Below are positions 48,812 through 61,349 of a stretch of DNA of 64,000 nt, one piece after another (the stretch's first letter is position 1; each line of letters begins with the position of its first letter). Position numbers and translations under genes: made by a program. The notes beneath the pieces were generated by a model. It ran no database searches, was not told the DNA's origin, and was given only the letters and a program-made list of their open reading frames with translations. This DNA is from Voacanga thouarsii (Eukaryota; Streptophyta; Magnoliopsida; Gentianales; Apocynaceae): contig JANUWF010002278.1 of the NCBI GenBank assembly GCA_026120185.1, positions 1,580,501 to 1,644,500 on the forward strand. The letters are read 5' to 3'.

Positions 48812-50164
48812 TCAAGCTTTTCCACGGTTGTGATCCCGTGGATTTTCCTCCGTATTCCCTAGTAGTGTCCCTGCTTGATGATTCCCCAGGAGTTTGCCTA
48901 GTTGACCAATTTGGTTCTCCAAATTGCGCATGGAAGCCTCTAAGTTCCTTGTTGTCGCATCGACTCCTTAGAACTTAGTCTCCGTGGTACTTACCAATTG
49001 TCCAATCAATTCTTGCAAAGGTAGCTTTTGAGGTGATGCTGTGTTGTTCATGGAATTTAGATTCCTTTGGTTACCTCCAAGATTGAAAGAACTTTACCTA
49101 GGTGGATTCCCATTTCTCCAGCCAGGATTATAGGTAGAGCTATATAGATTGCTACCTAGTCGGACATTACCTGCAAAAGCCGCTTGTTCAGAAGTTTCTT
49201 GGAGTGACCCTATCTTTTGGCAATCATGATTGGGGTGCCCCTCTCCACAGAAATCACAGTTGATGTTTAACACTTGGCCTTGAGGCATCACCAACTGTTC
49301 CATCTTTTGAGTCAAGGTGTCTACCTTAGCCTCTAATGCTGCTACGGTGTCCACTTTGTGCACTCCTTGCACACGAGCCTTTGACCTTGCACTTCCCCAA
49401 GAATAGTTATTAGAAGCCAAATTTTCAATAAGCTCAAATACCTATTCCGGGGTCTTATGGTTGATGGAACCCCCTGCAAAAGAGTCCACCATTTGTCGTG
49501 TTGCAAACGTGTAGCCATTCAAGAAGATAAGCATTTGCATTCCCAGCTCGAATCCGTGCTGTGGGCATTTTCTTAACATTTCCTTAAATCTCTCCCAACT
49601 CTCATGTAAGAGCTCAGAATCTAATTATTGGAAGGCGAAGATTTCATTCCTAAGCTTGGCTGCCCTAGCTGGAGGGAAATATTTGGCCAAAAATTTTTCA
49701 GCTAAGGCATTCCAAGTTGTGATGGAACCTATAGGTAAAGAATTTAACCACGATTTAGCTCTATCTCTCAAGGAAAAAGGAAAAAGTCTTAATTTAATGG
49801 CATATTCAGAAACACCATTCATCTTGAAGGTATCACAAATCTCAAAAAAACTGGCTAAGTGAGCATTGGGATCCTCTTTCGGTAGCCCATCAAATTGAAC
49901 CATATTTTGTACCATTTGAATAATGTTGGGCTTTATTTCAAAGATGTTGGTATCTACCCTAGGTCTAATGATACTCGAGCCTGTGCCCGAGATTGCGAGT
50001 TTTACAAAGTCGTCCATAACTCTCCTATTTTTCCCAGCATTGTTCTGTTGAGCACCATCCATTTCGATAATCAGATTTCTTTGAATTGTTCGACAAATTT
50101 TTGTTAACGTCCTCTAGATTTCAAGGTCAAAATCGACTATCTCGTTGTTGGATTTTCAGGTCAT
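48812..50164 (-). pseudogene. Athila-type gag, copy 2 (inactivated)
   Basis: Same domain order as 41505-42878. The start ATG at 50162-50164 is kept, but the third codon is TGA and another stop follows near 50115, so translation could only begin later. From about 50062 the capsid region is open through FAFQ ([29 protein letters not shown]). The knuckle CDFCGEGHPNHDC is intact here, unlike in copy 1. Stops occur near 49625, 49445 and 49094. It ends with RGKA at 48812, so both copies lack pol after gag. Confidence 0.85.
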
Positions 50165-50418
50165 GTACCAAGGGTAATAACTATGAAAATAAGAAGCAAG
50201 TTAGAGGTATAATTACTGGTTAACATACATAATTATAAGGTTGCAACATTCGTAATTTAAACTCATTCTAAGTTAGTTAGTTAGGTTAGGTTAGGTTATG
50301 AGGTTATACAAGAATACATGAAATACAAAAGATAGTACCGTTTTGCAGCAAGAACAAACATACATATTTACATATTTACATGGTTAAATCAACAAAGTCC
50401 AGGCTTTCATGCTATTGT

Positions 50419-50436
50419 TCCACGGCAACGGCGCCA
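50419..50436 (-). promoter_or_regulatory. Primer-binding site (tRNA-Asp type), Athila-like copy 2
   Basis: The minus strand reads TGGCGCCGTTGCCGTGGA, the tRNA-Asp-type primer site with one change, six bases after LTR c ends. Confidence 0.82.
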
Positions 50437-50442
50437 AAAACT

Positions 50443-51906
50443 TGGTGCGTTTAGATTTGGGCAAAAAAATCATACAAAAACTAAGCACATTCCCAATCAA
50501 GTTTAAATTAAAACGTTGGACCCAAATCACACATATGAGCAAGCGTAGTCATCATTACTGAGCATAGGGTTTAAACGAATGTTGATCCTCAAGGAACAAG
50601 TAAACATTAATTACCTCTCTTTCATTGTTTAACCGACTCAACAAAGTAAAAATCAAATAAAAAGAAAAACTAAAAAGAAAATAAAATAAAAATATGTACA
50701 TGTTAAAGATGGAGAAGTATGCAACTCAAACCATTGATTAGACAACCATGATCTTCAAGAACTTAACCATTATAATAATCAATCATTCTCTCGGCACCAT
50801 GAAGGATTAAGGTAAATTAGCTTCACTTGGTCTATCTCAACTAATTACTACCTTCTAGATAAATTAGCATCACTTGGTCTGTCTCAACTAATTCATCCAA
50901 AAGATGCATTAAACACAATCCTTAATTAAATTTTCGTGGTCTGGCAAATTTAAAACATGAAATTTATCAATTAATCATTGGTAGGGCAAACATAAATTAA
51001 CCATTAAATACTTAATCATCAACAATTAACCTCTTTGGTCTAGCAAGTTAACAGCCAATGAATGCGAAAATTAATCAATTGCAACCATCGTCAACCTTTT
51101 TGGTCTAGCAAGTTAACAATAGAAACAACCAACTAATCTCGAAATATACCCAAGTAATTAGATACCAAGAAGAACAGTCAATTAACCAAAAGATCAAATA
51201 ACTCCAAGAATCATGATTATCTAAAACAATGTCAAATTACAATGGAACAATTAAAACTTCATTGTCAAGGAAAAGAAAACAATGTAAAAGAAAGAACTCA
51301 TAGACAAACCTCATTCTTCTTCTTTTGAAAACCTTCTTGTACAACCCTCATTGAACTTGAAGAATTCCTCCTTAGACTGAGTGATTTTCTATGATGATCA
51401 ATGAATTCTCCCCTTTTTTCGTGTGTTTTTCATCTATTTATAGGCTTGAGAAGTGCCTAAACTCGTAGGTACAAAGTTCTTGACCGAGTAGAAGTTGGAA
51501 GATGCTAAAACTCCCCAGATTTCCAAAAATGCATCAAAAGATTGCAGCACCGCCTTTGTTCTATTTCTCCACTCGTTTGCTGATTTTTCTCCGAATTTTG
51601 CGTATACGTTCCAGACTGCAGCCGGCGCCGCCTCCAGCCTTACAGCCGGCTAAGCTCTGTTCTACTCTGCTTTTCCAATTTTTCCATCGCTTTGAAGTCC
51701 GTGCATCTAGCATATTGCCAGCGCCGCCTCTGCTCTGTTTCATGACGGTTTTGCTTCGTTTTACCCAAAAACCTGAAATAATGAGCAAAATATCTTTCCA
51801 AGAGTAAAATCTCAAATATGAAAGAATATGACTAGTTATTACACAAAATGCATTACAAAAGAGTCTCAAATAACTACGCAAAATATAACCAAATTAGCCC
51901 GTATCA
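50443..51906 (-). repeat. Athila-like LTR c (5' LTR of internal copy 2)
   Basis: The plus strand runs from TGGTGCGTTTAGATTTGGGC to GCCCGTATCA, followed by the target duplicate ATATG and resumed copia C pol. It is slightly shorter than a and b, through loss within the GC-rich part near 51540-51640. Confidence 0.9.
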
Positions 51907-54900
51907 ATATGCTTTACAGGCTACCAATAAACCTCCCTGTGGTTTGATTGATATTTGCTTACGCAGCCTACGGCAAAGCACATATCTGCTTACTAAGTCT
52001 ACAACGATCATCATGTTAATGTATGTACCTTTGGATAAACCTAATATTCTCTGCTTCCTATTTTAAGAAGTTTTATACCAAGAATGTAACTGACTTCACC
52101 AAAGTCCTTCATAATAAGTTGACCAGATAGCTAAACCTTAGTAGATGACAGTGTCCCTATATCATTTCCAATAGTAGAATGTTATCCAAATACAGGATAA
52201 GAAAACCACATTTATGCCTTCCAGTTTCCTATACATACATAGTTCATTCTCATTTTGAATGAAACCGTAAGTCTTTAAAGTCTCATCAAAATGAATGTTC
52301 CATGCTCTGGATGCCTGCTTAATTCTATAAATAGATTTCTTAAGCTTACAAACTATATGTTCTTAGCTTTTAGCAATAAAGCCTTCTAGTGGGGACATAT
52401 AGATGTCTACACTTAGATGGCCATTTAAGAATGCCGTCTTGACTTCTATTTACCATATCTCATAGTCATAATGATATGCAATGGCAACGAGGATATAGAT
52501 AGACTTAAGCATGGCTACTAGAAAAAAGATTTCCTCATAGTCAATCCCTTTTTTCTGAGTATACCCTTTCACAACAAGCCTAGTTTTGTAGGTTTTCACC
52601 TTCCCATCTACTCACCTCTTTCTCTTGTACACCCACTTACACCTAATGGGTTTTATCCCTTCAGGTGAAGCTACAAGATGCCAAACCTGATTGAAGTACA
52701 TTGACTCAATCTTAGCTTTCATTGCTTCATGCCAGAGGTTTGCATTTACATCAGCAACAGCCTCCCCGTATCTAGTGGGATCTTGTTCCTGATGGTCGAA
52801 GACTAGGTCAAAAGCCTCTCCAGTCCTTCTTTCTGGAACTCTAGATATCCTTCCACTACAACAAGGCTCTATTTGTATAGGTTCCTGAGGCTATGCCTCT
52901 TCTTGTTCTATAATCGGATTAGGAGGAGTTGATTCAAAAGATAACTTCTCTACGAGTTCAAACCTTGAGTTGATGTACTTTGTTCATCCTTTAAATATAT
53001 AGTATTAGTACTCACAAGTACCTTTTGCTTATTGGGATGATAAAAATAACTACCCTTTGTACCTTTTGGATACCCAACAAACTAGTATAATTTTAATCTT
53101 TGTTCTAACTTATCTCCCTTGATCAGTACATAAGTTGGACAACCCCATATCTTGAGATAATTTAGACTTAGCTTACGTCCAGTCTACATCTCATAGGGAG
53201 TCCTAGATACGGACTTGGAAGGCACCAAGTTCAGAATATATTCTTCTATTTCTAGGGCATATCCTCAAAAAGATACTAGAAGAGTAGTATAAGATATCAT
53301 GCTTCGAACCATTTCCATCAATGTCCTATTCTTTCTCTATGCTATTCTATTCTGCTGGGGTGTCCCCGGCGTAGAGAGCTAGGATACTATCCCATGATGT
53401 ACGATGCAGTCCTTGAATTCACCAAGGAGGTATTCCCCATCACGATTCGATCATAAGGTCTTGATTACTTTACTTGTTCAACACTCCATTTCAGTCTTAA
53501 ACTCTTTGAACTTTTCAAAAGAGTCAGACTTGCATCTCATTAAATAAACATAACAATAATTTGTACAAATATATGTGAAAGTGATAAAGTACTCAAACCC
53601 CCCTCTAGTTGGCGTAGATAATAGACTACACACATCAGTGTGAATAAGACTTGACGCTTTTTTGGTTCCATCCGCCTTTTGGATAAATGACCTTTTTGTC
53701 ATTTTCTCCATAAGACAGGATTAACCCTGAGGCTAACTTTCCAATCTCAATAAGCGTAAAGGCCTATCATGGATTAACCTCTAAATCCTGATTGAGTTAA
53801 TGTGACCCATCCTTAGAAGCCAAAGATATGAGTCATTCACATTGGCCTTTCTCTTCCTATTTAAATGTTCAGATTGAGAGTTATTCAATTGATTGTTAAT
53901 AGGATTAATGATGAATAGATTTCCATACATGTGCCATATGCATATTACATCTCCATTTCTACTAATATTAATACTAGAATGGAAAGAAATAGATTATCCT
54001 TAATTTATTAGTTTTGCAACTCAAACCAAATTTTCTCTAAACTAGGAAAAAATAAAAATATCCTTCAAAACAACTATTTTATTACAATCAAAAGTAAGTT
54101 CAAGTTCTGCCACAGCAAGGGCCTAAACTTGTGCTCCATTTCCCATTCATAGTCCGTGTTCGCTCCTCTGGAATCTTGTAATTTTCCTAAACCCCTGCAA
54201 AGAGTTATAGATATGATCAATGGCTCCTGAATCAACAATCTAAGTAGATGTTGATCCAACCATTGATATAGACTCTAGATAAAGAACATTACCTGTGGGG
54301 ATTTTTTTGGCCTGAAGATCTAGACACTCTTTTTTCTAATATTCATTCTTCCCACATTTGAAGCATTTGTTGTTGGGTTTGTCATTGGGCTGAGACTTTG
54401 GTCGGTGCACTACATTTCCCTTCTTTTTCTTGAATTTTCTGGGCTTAGGTCCAATTCTTGAAGAAGGGGCTATCGTAGCTCTAGCTTGTGGCTTTTTGAC
54501 CTTCTCTGCCACCTAGAGCTCCTTCATCAACTCTGTTAAACCTACGTTTAACTTGTTCATGTTTAATTCAACTTGAATTGAGTGATGGAGCCTGGCAAAG
54601 ATTCAAGAACCATGTTCACTTTGCTCTCAGGGTCAATAACAGCCCCCAAGACTTTTGCTTCCTCGAAAGAAGCAATTATCTTGAGCATATTCTCTCTGAC
54701 TGATGCTCCTTCAGTCATCTTGGTGTTTAAAATTATTCAAAAAGCCTCCTGCTTTGTGGGCCAACTCTTATCCGCAAACATTGTAATTAGTGATGTGCTA
54801 TTGCCATACGCAATAGCCATATGCTCATGTTTGGACTAAAGCACATTTGACATGGAGGCTAACATATAGCATCGGGCCATCTCGTCAGCCATCTTCCTTG

Positions 54901-55087
54901 CCTTTTCAACCTCCTGCTCCTCAACAATAGAACCTTCCTCAATTACTGGGCATGTCTCGTATAGGATATACTTCCCAACTGTAAGTATTATGTCCAAGTT
55001 CCTTTTCCAGTCCACATAGTTTAGACCCATTAGCTTATTCTCACGTAGAATAACAACTAAGGGACTGAAAGAACCTCCGCCAACCAT
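51907..55087 (-). pseudogene. Copia element C pol and gag (inactivated)
   Basis: Resumption of element C after the Athila-like array. Reading leftward from 55087: gag (MVGGGSFSPLV; NYVDWKRNLDIILT; MLASMSNVL), a degraded knuckle near 54350 (CGKNEY-type, His lost), protease near 54230 (IVDSGAIDHI, catalytic Asp-Ser-Gly kept), integrase about 53710-53200 (HTDVCSLLSTPTRGG; PGTPQQNRIA) and RT about 52780-52000 (NPLGVSGCTRKR; FLNGHLSVDIYMSP; KQASRAWNIHFDE). It then runs into RNase H, cut by the array. Stops and frameshifts are frequent; the RT aspartate pair is destroyed by a frameshift. Same family group as element B. Confidence 0.88.
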
Positions 55088-56346
55088 TTCTAAAATTTTA
55101 AAAAATAAAAGAATTTCTCAGTATTTGAAAAATAAAAATAATTTCGTGCACTTTATCCTCATATTAAACTTGATAATAGCTAACCCCATTACTATGATAG
55201 TTAACATGATTAATTTAGCTCTTAAGAAAATTGACATAGCTTCTTCGGCAAATTAACATTTTTCTAAGCTAAGTGTATTAACTATCACAAATTAATTTTC
55301 TTTCTAGGTAATGATCTAGAAGATAACTCCATCGAGGGGATGGCCGTTTCTTCTTATTTCCTATGGACATACCTCACACTATAACCTCCAACGTGGGCTG
55401 GCCGATTATAGTACATGTCACGGGTTATTAATTATATTATTTCATTAGTTCTAGATCCTTGTGGTATCTCCATCCTATACGGGTTCACTTCCAGGGTGAC
55501 GCGAGGAGACCCACGATCTGTAATGAGAATCTTGATGGAAGCCGTAGGGCTATTGGAACCCCTCTCCTACTTAGTTTTTTAAATAAGGTTTTTCTTGAAA
55601 AAAATATCGTTTGAAAATTTTCAATTAAGTTCTTCTTTAACTTAAAATAAAATATCTAAATCTATAAAAATTTATATGTCAATGTTTATACCCTTTGAGT
55701 AATTTTTCCTCTTGGATTAATTTTACTTTAGTTAAACACTTAACAATTTCAAAATTCCTAGAGATTTTGATCTCATGGTTTTGTTTGACAAAAATAATTT
55801 TTCCTCTTGAGAAAATAAATTAAAATGGCATTCCATTTTAGCTTACAAAAATTTCTAAGTCCGAAATATTTTCTATGTTAAGGATAAACAACCTTTAAGA
55901 AAATAACAAAGGATTAATGTTTATTTAAGTTAAAATAACTATTTAATTAAAGAAAAATATTTTTCCTTATCAAATAAAATTTCCCAAAGACTTTAGACTT
56001 TGAGAAATCGTGCACATAGGACTTAAAATAAATAGCATACTGGAAAACTGTAAACGTTTCCATACTTTTCTATTTTTAATCCTAAGTGCTCAAATAAAAG
56101 AATTAAACACGTTAATTAAATTAATTAATGCTCGTGTTTCATTCTAAAATCCTTTACTATATATTTTTCATGCAAAATATTCAAACAATATTAACTATCA
56201 TAATAAAAATAACTTCGCCTAGTATGGGACCAAAAAAAAAAAAAATCTCTGGTCCAGTGTACCCGCCATACTCGATCATGGCCCATAAGTAGATTTTCCA
56301 ATTAATTAACTAGCATGCATCAATCCTAAGCCATTCAAAGCATCAC
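55088..56346 (-). other. Long untranslated leader of copia element C
   Basis: About 1.26 kb between primer site and gag with no gene. It is AT-rich, with a less AT-rich patch near 55370-55570. On the minus strand it ends in a T-rich tract and TTTTAG directly before the gag ATG, like a 3' splice site; element B has TTTCAG at the same place. A leader intron is possible but no donor was settled. Confidence 0.5.
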
Positions 56347-56358
56347 GCTCTGATACTA
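56347..56358 (-). promoter_or_regulatory. Primer-binding site (tRNA-Met type), copia C
   Basis: The minus strand reads TAGTATCAGAGC, one base from the Met-tRNA primer site TGGTATCAGAGC, about a dozen bases from the LTR end at 56370. Confidence 0.65.
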
Positions 56359-56369
56359 GTTCAAGACAA

Positions 56370-58640
56370 TGAAAAACAGAGGAAGCCTAGCATATAGCGA
56401 AAATAAAACCAGAAAAGGCAAAAACACAATGCATCTGAAGGTAAAAAATAATACATTTGCGTGTCCTTGGTCTGTTTTGCTTGGAAGACGAGGTCCTAAC
56501 CACTGGATGTTGGGTATCTCTCATCATATCATATATAGCACAGCAAAAAAATAAAACAAGATACCATCCCAGGAACTGAATATGTGTGGAAAACAAGATA
56601 TAAAGAGAACAAAGGTAACATCCTTTTACCTTTCTTTGATCGTCTGAAAAACAAAAATTTTTCTTCAAGTCGAGGTGCGATCTAACAATCTTCTTGATCA
56701 AACACCCTGAGAGTTGAACGTCCAACCACTATAATCACAGTGTGTGATTATCTTTAACAATAATCCACACTGAGGATGCACTCAAGCACGAATTTTTTTG
56801 TGCTAGGAGAAAATCTAAGTGGCGGCTAGGGTTACTTGTTTTTCAAAAAAACAACGTGATAGAGAGAGAAGAGAAGAAGTTGTTTGTTGCCTAGGGTTTT
56901 CGTGAATCCAATCTCTTCTAGGGTTTCGAGTATGTCATACATATAAATAAAAAAACCTTACTAAAATTGAGAATTCTCTAATTGTAATTGGAAACATCAA
57001 GTTCTCACAATTACAATTTGGACCATAATTATAACTAATTATAATTTGGCCACAACAACTTCTCTTTCTCGCAATTAACCCTACTATGTTATCAAATAAC
57101 ATCTTGAGTATATATAACCCTCTATTGTGTGTGACCTATTAGGTTTCCCAGTCAATTGGTAGTGAACATGAATTAATCCAAATATCTTTGAGATTAATAA
57201 TCCAAAATTAATTAGAATGAATCCTATTAATTCTAATCAGGATTAGTTTATTAATTCATCAATAAATAAACCCATATTCCTAGATCATGGCGGTATCTAG
57301 TAACACATCATGACCACCCAAGAGTCTAGGAAGTTAAGTGGCTTGACATGAACCCTTCAATAACAAACTACAGTACAATGAACTTCTTTTACCATACAAT
57401 ATCTCATTCGGTTTGGAGTACGGAATTAGTGCCAACTCCCTTCAAAATTAATTTTGGTCCGAATACAATTGTACTTGTACCATGAACCCACTAATCTAGA
57501 TGTGTATCAATTAGAACTATTTCTAATACACAATCGCCTTAGGCAAGGACTTCTCGAGTAATAATTCCTACAAGTGGCCGTGAGATATTCGCTCCTACTA
57601 TTAGGAGTGGTGAATCCTTTATTGACCCTCTCAACTACTTTTGTTTACCTCACAATGTACCCAATATCTATCCCATAGGCGGCCCTCAATCGAGCTCCAG
57701 AGATTGGATTCAAAGTACAATGCTTAGCAAACAAAGTACCTTGGAGATCTCAAGTCTAAGGATACTTGCACATTTACTATACTGAGATTATATCTCTGGC
57801 ACTAAATAGTTATCCATGTGATTATCTCATAGCTAAGTCATCCAATGAACTTGATCCATTTATAAGCATCCATGTGTTAACTTTGAGTATCTCAATACTC
57901 ACGGATATAAGAACCACTCCTGATCAAACCAGGAATTCTAACATATGCTAGTCGTCATGCATTAATGTTGTCCTGTCTCATTAATACTATGACAATGGAC
58001 TATTCAAGTACTAACACTATATAGTGTAGTAAGAATCTCATATCATGATCTCTATCATGATTTCCTTAAAACAATGTTGTACTAGGGATTTTATCAAATA
58101 GTTAAATTACTTAAAAGTAAACCAAAGAAACTGTAAGATAAATAATGCCTTTTATTAAAATAAAATGTATCATATACATTGTACAAGTGATTACCTCTAG
58201 GGCACAACACTAGCACTGGAGTGGCTGCTTATCTTGACGATGCTTCCAGGGAAAAACTAGTGATCCTTCAACTTCTCCTTGGCATGTACAAGTAGCTTTT
58301 CACTTCTTAAAATATTCCTTTGCCTAATCTCTGTTGGTGAAACAACCTAGGTGGGAAAAGACTATTCTTGAACCTCTACTATTCATTAGCAAAATCAAGA
58401 AAGTTACACAAAGAAAAGGATGAACGAGAGGGAGAGAGCAGAGCGAACAAGACTATTTTTTTCTTTGTCGTGCATCTACTGTCTATCTCAACCGAGAGCT
58501 ATGGGTTCTTCACTATCTCGGATAACCAAAACATCAGAATTTTGATATTTCAAAATATTTGAAGGTGATCAACAGAAGTGGTTTGGGTAATCCTTGACTC
58601 TTTTGTACAATGAACAAAAATAATCATTTAGTCGAGGCTG
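56370..58640 (-). repeat. Copia element C 5' LTR, interrupted and truncated
   Basis: Pieces 56370-56507 and 58221-58640 align with the left part of LTR 33530-35434. Between them sits solo LTR F. At 58641 the LTR is broken again by the plus-strand Tekay element, and the remaining roughly 1.3 kb should lie right of the window. Confidence 0.8.
56508..58215 (-). repeat. Solo LTR F (copia type) in copia C 5' LTR
   Basis: The plus strand runs from TGTTGGGTATCTC to ACACTAGCA, about 1.71 kb, flanked by the exact 5-base duplicate CTGGA (56503-56507 and 58216-58220). The empty site is visible in the sister LTR near 33660 (CATTGGAGTGG). Minus orientation: a TATTTATATGTA TATA-like box lies near 56940, and the LTR start is TGCTAGTGTTGTGCCC. 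Same family as solo LTR D. Confidence 0.9.
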
Positions 58641-58884
58641 TGAAACCCCATTCAAAACCAACCTTAGAGTAAGGGGATTGGGGTGCATATCATATTTCAT
58701 TGCATGTTTAAATATATTTTTATATGATTTTATGTGCATTAAATTTGTATTTTATAGTCTAGATGGCTTGATTATAACTACTGAGTGAGAAGGGCAAAAT
58801 GGTAATTTTTGCTTGAGGTGGAAAAAGGGAGATAGCTTGAGAATTTAATAGGAAAATATTTTTAGAGGGAAAATAAGAGCAAGA

Positions 58885-58955
58885 GTTGTTGTGGTTTAAT
58901 GGTTAGAGCCTTAGAATTAATTCTTGAGGTCTTGGGTTCAAATTCCATTGTAGGA
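58885..58955 (+). other. tRNA-like module in Tekay element 3 LTR
   Basis: GTTGTTG, then TGGTTTAATGGTTAGAGC (A-box/D-arm), then a GGTTCAAATTCC T-arm at tRNA spacing. It lies 244 bases from the LTR start, the same distance as in LTR 2. The middle (AGAATTAATTCT) is self-complementary. The acceptor stem does not pair. Confidence 0.6.
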
Positions 58956-61312
58956 GCTTTAGCTTTGTTAAATTTTATTTTGCTTGGGAAGTAATATTTT
59001 CGGCCTTATGAGCTTGGAGTAGGATAGAAATGTTGCCCTAAGAGAGACATGATAGCAGTATCCTTATCCTACTCTTTTGCCTACACAAAATTCCTAAGGG
59101 GAATCCATTTCCTCTTGATCCATAATTTTTCCTATTTCTCAATTCATTAGCTTGTTCAAATTGTTCAAGCCAATTTTATTCTAGAAAAATTCCAGCAATG
59201 TGCTGTGACATTGTAGGTTCAAATTGTCTTAGTAAGAGACATCTTATGGACCAAAACCATGGAAGAGGGGGAAAGGATTTCAAGTGAATTAAATTCCTTA
59301 GTGAACTTTCTAAAAAACTTTACTCCAGCTAAGTTCATTTTCCTTCATGCATGGAACTGAAATTTTTCCCAGCTTTGTGTGCCTTTAAGGTGTCAAAATT
59401 CTTAGCCATTATTCCCTTCCAAATGCTGCCAGAAAATGGCCTTTTTTATCAGCTTAGAACTTGGATTTTTCTGGCCATTTTCGGACTGCACAAAAGTTGT
59501 GCAAAACCAGAAAAATTCCTAGGCAAATTCACAATTTAGGAGGTCCGAAACCAAGCTATTTACTTCCAATTTTTGTTCAGCACCTTAGCCACGTTTTTCC
59601 TCCATGAAGAAGGCTGGAAACCAGCCTTGAAAAGCCATGAAATTCTCCTTCAAACTCCCTGCAAGCTGACTGGAAAAGGGCAGCCAAAAATTGCCCGGAA
59701 AATTCCAGCAAGCAGTGAAATCCTGTGCAGAAATTTTCCAGCTTTGGTTCCTAATTCATCCCTAGCCGAAACTCCATCCTTCTTCTGCACAAATCACCCT
59801 TAAACCTTCAGTAACTGAACTCCATTATCCTTCTCAAGCTTCTTCATGAAAATCCAATCATGGCTACCTAAAAGATTTCCCAAAAAAAAATTCTGCAAGC
59901 ATGATCTGATTTGGAAACATAAATTCCAGCCACCATTATTTAACAACTTTCCATAAAATATACCTCAAACAACCAGACCTTCCCTTCACCATTACACTCA
60001 GTATTTTCGGCCACCTTTAGCCCCCCTCAACCAGCATTCATCTAGTTGAAACACTGCCAGCAATTTGGCCATGGCAGACTTCCAAAAGCTCTGCTATGAT
60101 CAAAGGTATTCCTGAATATTTAGTTTCTAAATTTGCTTCCTAAAAATATTCTTCAAGGATTTCGACAACTAGACTTTCCTTTTTCCTTCCAAACCAGAAA
60201 ATCAGCGACCACAACCCTTCAAGCAGTCGGCCAACCCTAATCCTTACAGAATTTCGGTAGCTCCATTCCCAAAAGCTCTCAACTCTCTTCAACATCAAGA
60301 ACACACAACACACCAAGAACACTTACTCCTTCCATTCACCCAATACTCTCCCAAATCACTTCAAACTCCTTCTAAAATATCTAGATTGAACCTACTCACT
60401 GCCATGAGTCCATCAATACCATTCCAAACATCAAACTCCAAAATCCAACTTGCTATTTTGGATCGAAAACTAGAAATTTTGTGGAGGCTCAAGAACACCT
60501 TCAAGGTAGGTTTGTTCTAACAACTTCATCTTCTCCAATCTTGATCTCTAATGAATATAAATGTGAATCAACATGCTAATGGTCTCTCTCTTTCTCTCTC
60601 CTCTTGGCCGGATGGCATCTTCTCCAATGGCCATGCTTTCTCCACCTTCCTTGGACGGATTTAGGCATCTAGGGGTTGTCAACCATTCAATACTCCTTCA
60701 AGATATTCAGCAAGAAAGTAAGCCTTTTTAACCATTCTTTTAAATTCTAGATTCATGTCTCTAGGATGATGTTGATAGAAGATGGATTTTGGATAAGGTT
60801 TGAGTATATAATGTTGAGGTTGAAGCATGAATGTATGTATGAATATGAAGGAAATGAGATTTATGCATGGATGGATTATCTTGGTTGATTGTATGATGAT
60901 TTGAGGTTTACTGCATGTCTCCATGTCATAGGTAGTATTTGTGATGAAGTATGCTAGAGATTATGTCACCTTTGGTGAATAGGATTTATATTCATGTTGG
61001 ATTATGGAAGCCACGATCATATTTATGCTAGTAGGGGTTAGATCATGTATTGATAAATTTAGATATATGCTTATATGCAAGATTTGGATGATTTGATGAA
61101 TTGAATGATTGTATATGTTCATGATTGTGGTTAACCATAAAAGTATGATCATAATCTAGTTGTCCCTAAGCTAATTTTTATTTCATGAATAAAATATTTC
61201 ATAATACGAATTTGCTGGTAATTTCGAAAAACCATAGGAGGGGTAAATTTGGATTATTATATATAATAAGGATTTTAGTCAAATAAGTAATAGCTTTTGC
61301 TAGAAAAATAGA

Positions 61313-61313
<1 letters not shown>

Positions 61314-61347
<34 letters not shown>
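61314..61347. repeat. (TA)n tract
   Basis: An almost pure TA run with one C interruption, in the Tekay element 3 LTR. It is absent from LTR 2 and LTR 3. Confidence 0.9.

Positions 61348-61349
<2 letters not shown>

Larger units (their letters stand above)
35999..51906 (-). mobile_element. Athila-like pol-less tandem array (LTR-INT-LTR-INT-LTR)
   Basis: A 15.9 kb block flanked by the 5-base duplication ATATG (35994-35998 and 51907-51911) and inserted in copia C pol. Three LTRs (35999-37505, 43161-44706, 50443-51906) alternate with two internal regions (37506-43160, 44707-50442). Orientation is minus. Each internal region has a tRNA-Asp-type primer site, an Athila-type gag, a non-coding spacer, an ORF resembling the putative plant transposon protein domain, a long pyrimidine-rich non-coding tail and a G-rich purine tract. 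Neither copy contains protease, RT, RNase H or integrase. Confidence 0.9.
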
